Assembly (NCBI GenBank): GCA_018700055.1
Contig: JABISL010000028.1
Location: 1-53,239, forward strand
DNA from: a bacterium
GTDB lineage: Bacteria; Margulisbacteria; Marinamargulisbacteria; UBA817; JABISL01
Direction: 5' to 3'
Length of the DNA stretch: 53,239 nt
Part shown: positions 52,432 to 53,239 of the stretch, one piece after another
How the letters are laid out: every line of letters begins with the position of its first letter
How positions within the stretch are numbered: position 1 is the stretch's first letter
Made by a program: the position numbers and the translations under genes
The notes under the pieces: model-generated
Databases searched by the model: none
The model's input: only the letters and a program-made list of their open reading frames with translations
Told to the model about the DNA's origin: nothing

Positions 52432-53239
52432 TTAAGCTATAACGGACTTGACCGCGGCTATGACAGTATTGATTTCAATCTCAGTGAGACTGGGGAACAT
52501 AGGAATACTAAGCGCTTGGTTATAGAAGTCCATGGACTGAGGTACGTCACCAGACCGAGAGTTATTATTTTTAACGTAGTAAGGTTGTGACGGGACGGGG
52601 ATGTAATGGACCTGAGACCCGATTCCAAGAGCGACGAGTTCCTCCATGACGGTTTTACGACTTTTCCCCAGTTTGTCAAAATCGATTCTCAAAACATATA
52701 AATGCCACGCGGAGCTATTCGGCTCAAGCTCCACTAGAGGAGACACGTAAGGTTGGTCAGAAAAAGCGTTGTTATACATATCTTTTATTTCGCGTCTTCT
52801 GGTTACAAACCGATCCAGTTTGGATAACTGAGAGCTGGCTAAGGCTGATTGTATATCTGTTAGTCGATAATTATAACCAAGGTCATGCATTTCATAATAC
52901 CAAGGCCCTGGGTTTTGAGTTAATAGGTCAGGCGCTTTTGTGATTCCATGAGATCGCAATCGGATTAATGTGTCATACAAGCCTTTATCATTAGTTGTGA
53001 TAACACCACCTTCGCCTGCGGCAATTGATTTGGCGGGATGAAGACTGAAGACACTCATGTCTGAATAGGTACAATTCCCTATTGGAGCCCCTTTATACGT
53101 CCCTCCTAGTGCATGACACGCGTCTTCTATTACATAGAGGTTATGTTTGTCTGCAAACGCTTTAATAGCGACCATATCGCAAGGCTGACCCGCAAAATGG
53201 ACCGGAATGATAACTTTTGAGTTTGGACTGATAACCTCA
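52432..53239 (-). CDS. pseC: PseC-like UDP-sugar aminotransferase (N-terminus beyond window edge)
   Basis: PLP-dependent aminotransferase (DegT/DnrJ/EryC1 family) that makes the 4-amino sugar. The C-terminal about 269 codons are present; the frame is open to the right edge and enters with EVISPNSKVIIPVHFAGQPC. The PLP lysine lies in FSLHPAKSIAAGEGG, after VIEDACHALGGTYKGAPIGN. The dimer region RLTDIQSALASSQLSKLDRF is typical. VHFAGQPCDM fits PseC more than other family members. The missing N-terminal third and the usual pseB neighbour should lie just outside. Confidence 0.9.
   Translation of the reverse strand, partial: EVISPNSKVIIPVHFAGQPCDMVAIKAFADKHNLYVIEDACHALGGTYKGAPIGNCTYSDMSVFSLHPAKSIAAGEGGVITTNDKGLYDTLIRLRSHGITKAPDLLTQNPGPWYYEMHDLGYNYRLTDIQSALASSQLSKLDRFVTRRREIKDMYNNAFSDQPYVSPLVELEPNSSAWHLYVLRIDFDKLGKSRKTVMEELVALGIGSQVHYIPVPSQPYYVKNNNSRSGDVPQSMDFYNQALSIPMFPSLTEIEINTVIAAVKSVIA

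Noticed and set aside
1-53239. Insertion sequences, phage genes or CRISPR arrays.
   Set aside because: I saw no transposase, integrase, phage structural gene, regularly spaced direct repeats or terminal inverted repeats; gene spacing is dense and co-directional.

Overview
The window looks like a low-GC chromosome segment from a diderm, aerobically respiring bacterium. It encodes an alternative complex III, a caa3-type oxygen reductase, a Mrp-type Na+/H+ antiporter, outer-membrane (L) and peptidoglycan (P) ring proteins of a flagellar-type apparatus, and polysaccharide export and nonulosonic-acid genes. The mix suggests an uncultivated marine lineage, possibly near the Cyanobacteria-sibling or Margulisbacteria groups. 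That placement is a guess from gene content, not a measured assignment.

Layout. (1) 1-9.5 kb holds housekeeping and transport genes: the 5' end of trpS, a possible structured RNA, a WecA/TagO-like lipid-carrier glycosyltransferase, a small Xre-type regulator, an oligopeptide ABC transporter (oppA-B-C-D) with an rRNA methyltransferase inside it, a small Myb/SANT-like protein and an orphan tandem-receiver protein. (2) 9.5-27.7 kb, minus strand, is one dense respiratory block. In transcription order it runs actA-B-C-D-E-F, a small membrane protein, a SCO copper chaperone, coxB-A-C-D, tatA, then mrpA-B-C-D-E-F-G. It would carry electrons from quinol to oxygen, with the antiporter coupling H+ and Na+ gradients. 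The gap upstream of actA holds the decayed 3' end of a membrane pyrophosphatase gene, followed by divergent ctaB (heme O synthase). (3) 28.9-39.7 kb, plus strand, is a flagellar-type cluster: FliK-like, FlhB C-terminal-like, FlgF-like, FlgG, FlgA, FlgH, FlgI, FlgJ-like, a FliA-type sigma factor, FlgB, FlgC, FliE, FliF and a shortened FliG-like protein. (4) 39.8-44.3 kb, plus strand, holds a large SLBB-repeat polysaccharide export protein, a Wzz-like protein and UDP-ManNAc dehydrogenase. (5) 44.2-53.2 kb, minus strand, is a tightly overlapping operon for a pseudaminic/sialic-like sugar: pseC (partial), pseG, pseI, a formyltransferase-like gene, a WbqC-like gene, a PIG-L deacetylase, a second NeuB-type synthase, an APH-like kinase, a CMP-sugar synthetase and a glycosyltransferase-like protein.

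The main candidate for something undescribed is region 3. Four proteins that in ordinary flagella are exported by the type III apparatus without a cleaved signal (FlgB, FlgC, the FlgF-like and the FlgJ-like protein) each begin with what reads as a Sec signal peptide. FlgG and FliE do not. FliF keeps a FliG-binding-like C-terminus, and the next gene is a short FliG-like protein with no C-terminal torque domain. No hook, filament, stator, FliM/N or export-gate gene lies in the window. This would fit a flagellum-derived rod-and-ring structure spanning the envelope, built partly through Sec, possibly not rotating, and sitting next to polysaccharide export genes. The rest of the genome, which I cannot see, would decide whether it is a full flagellum with odd rod proteins or a different machine.
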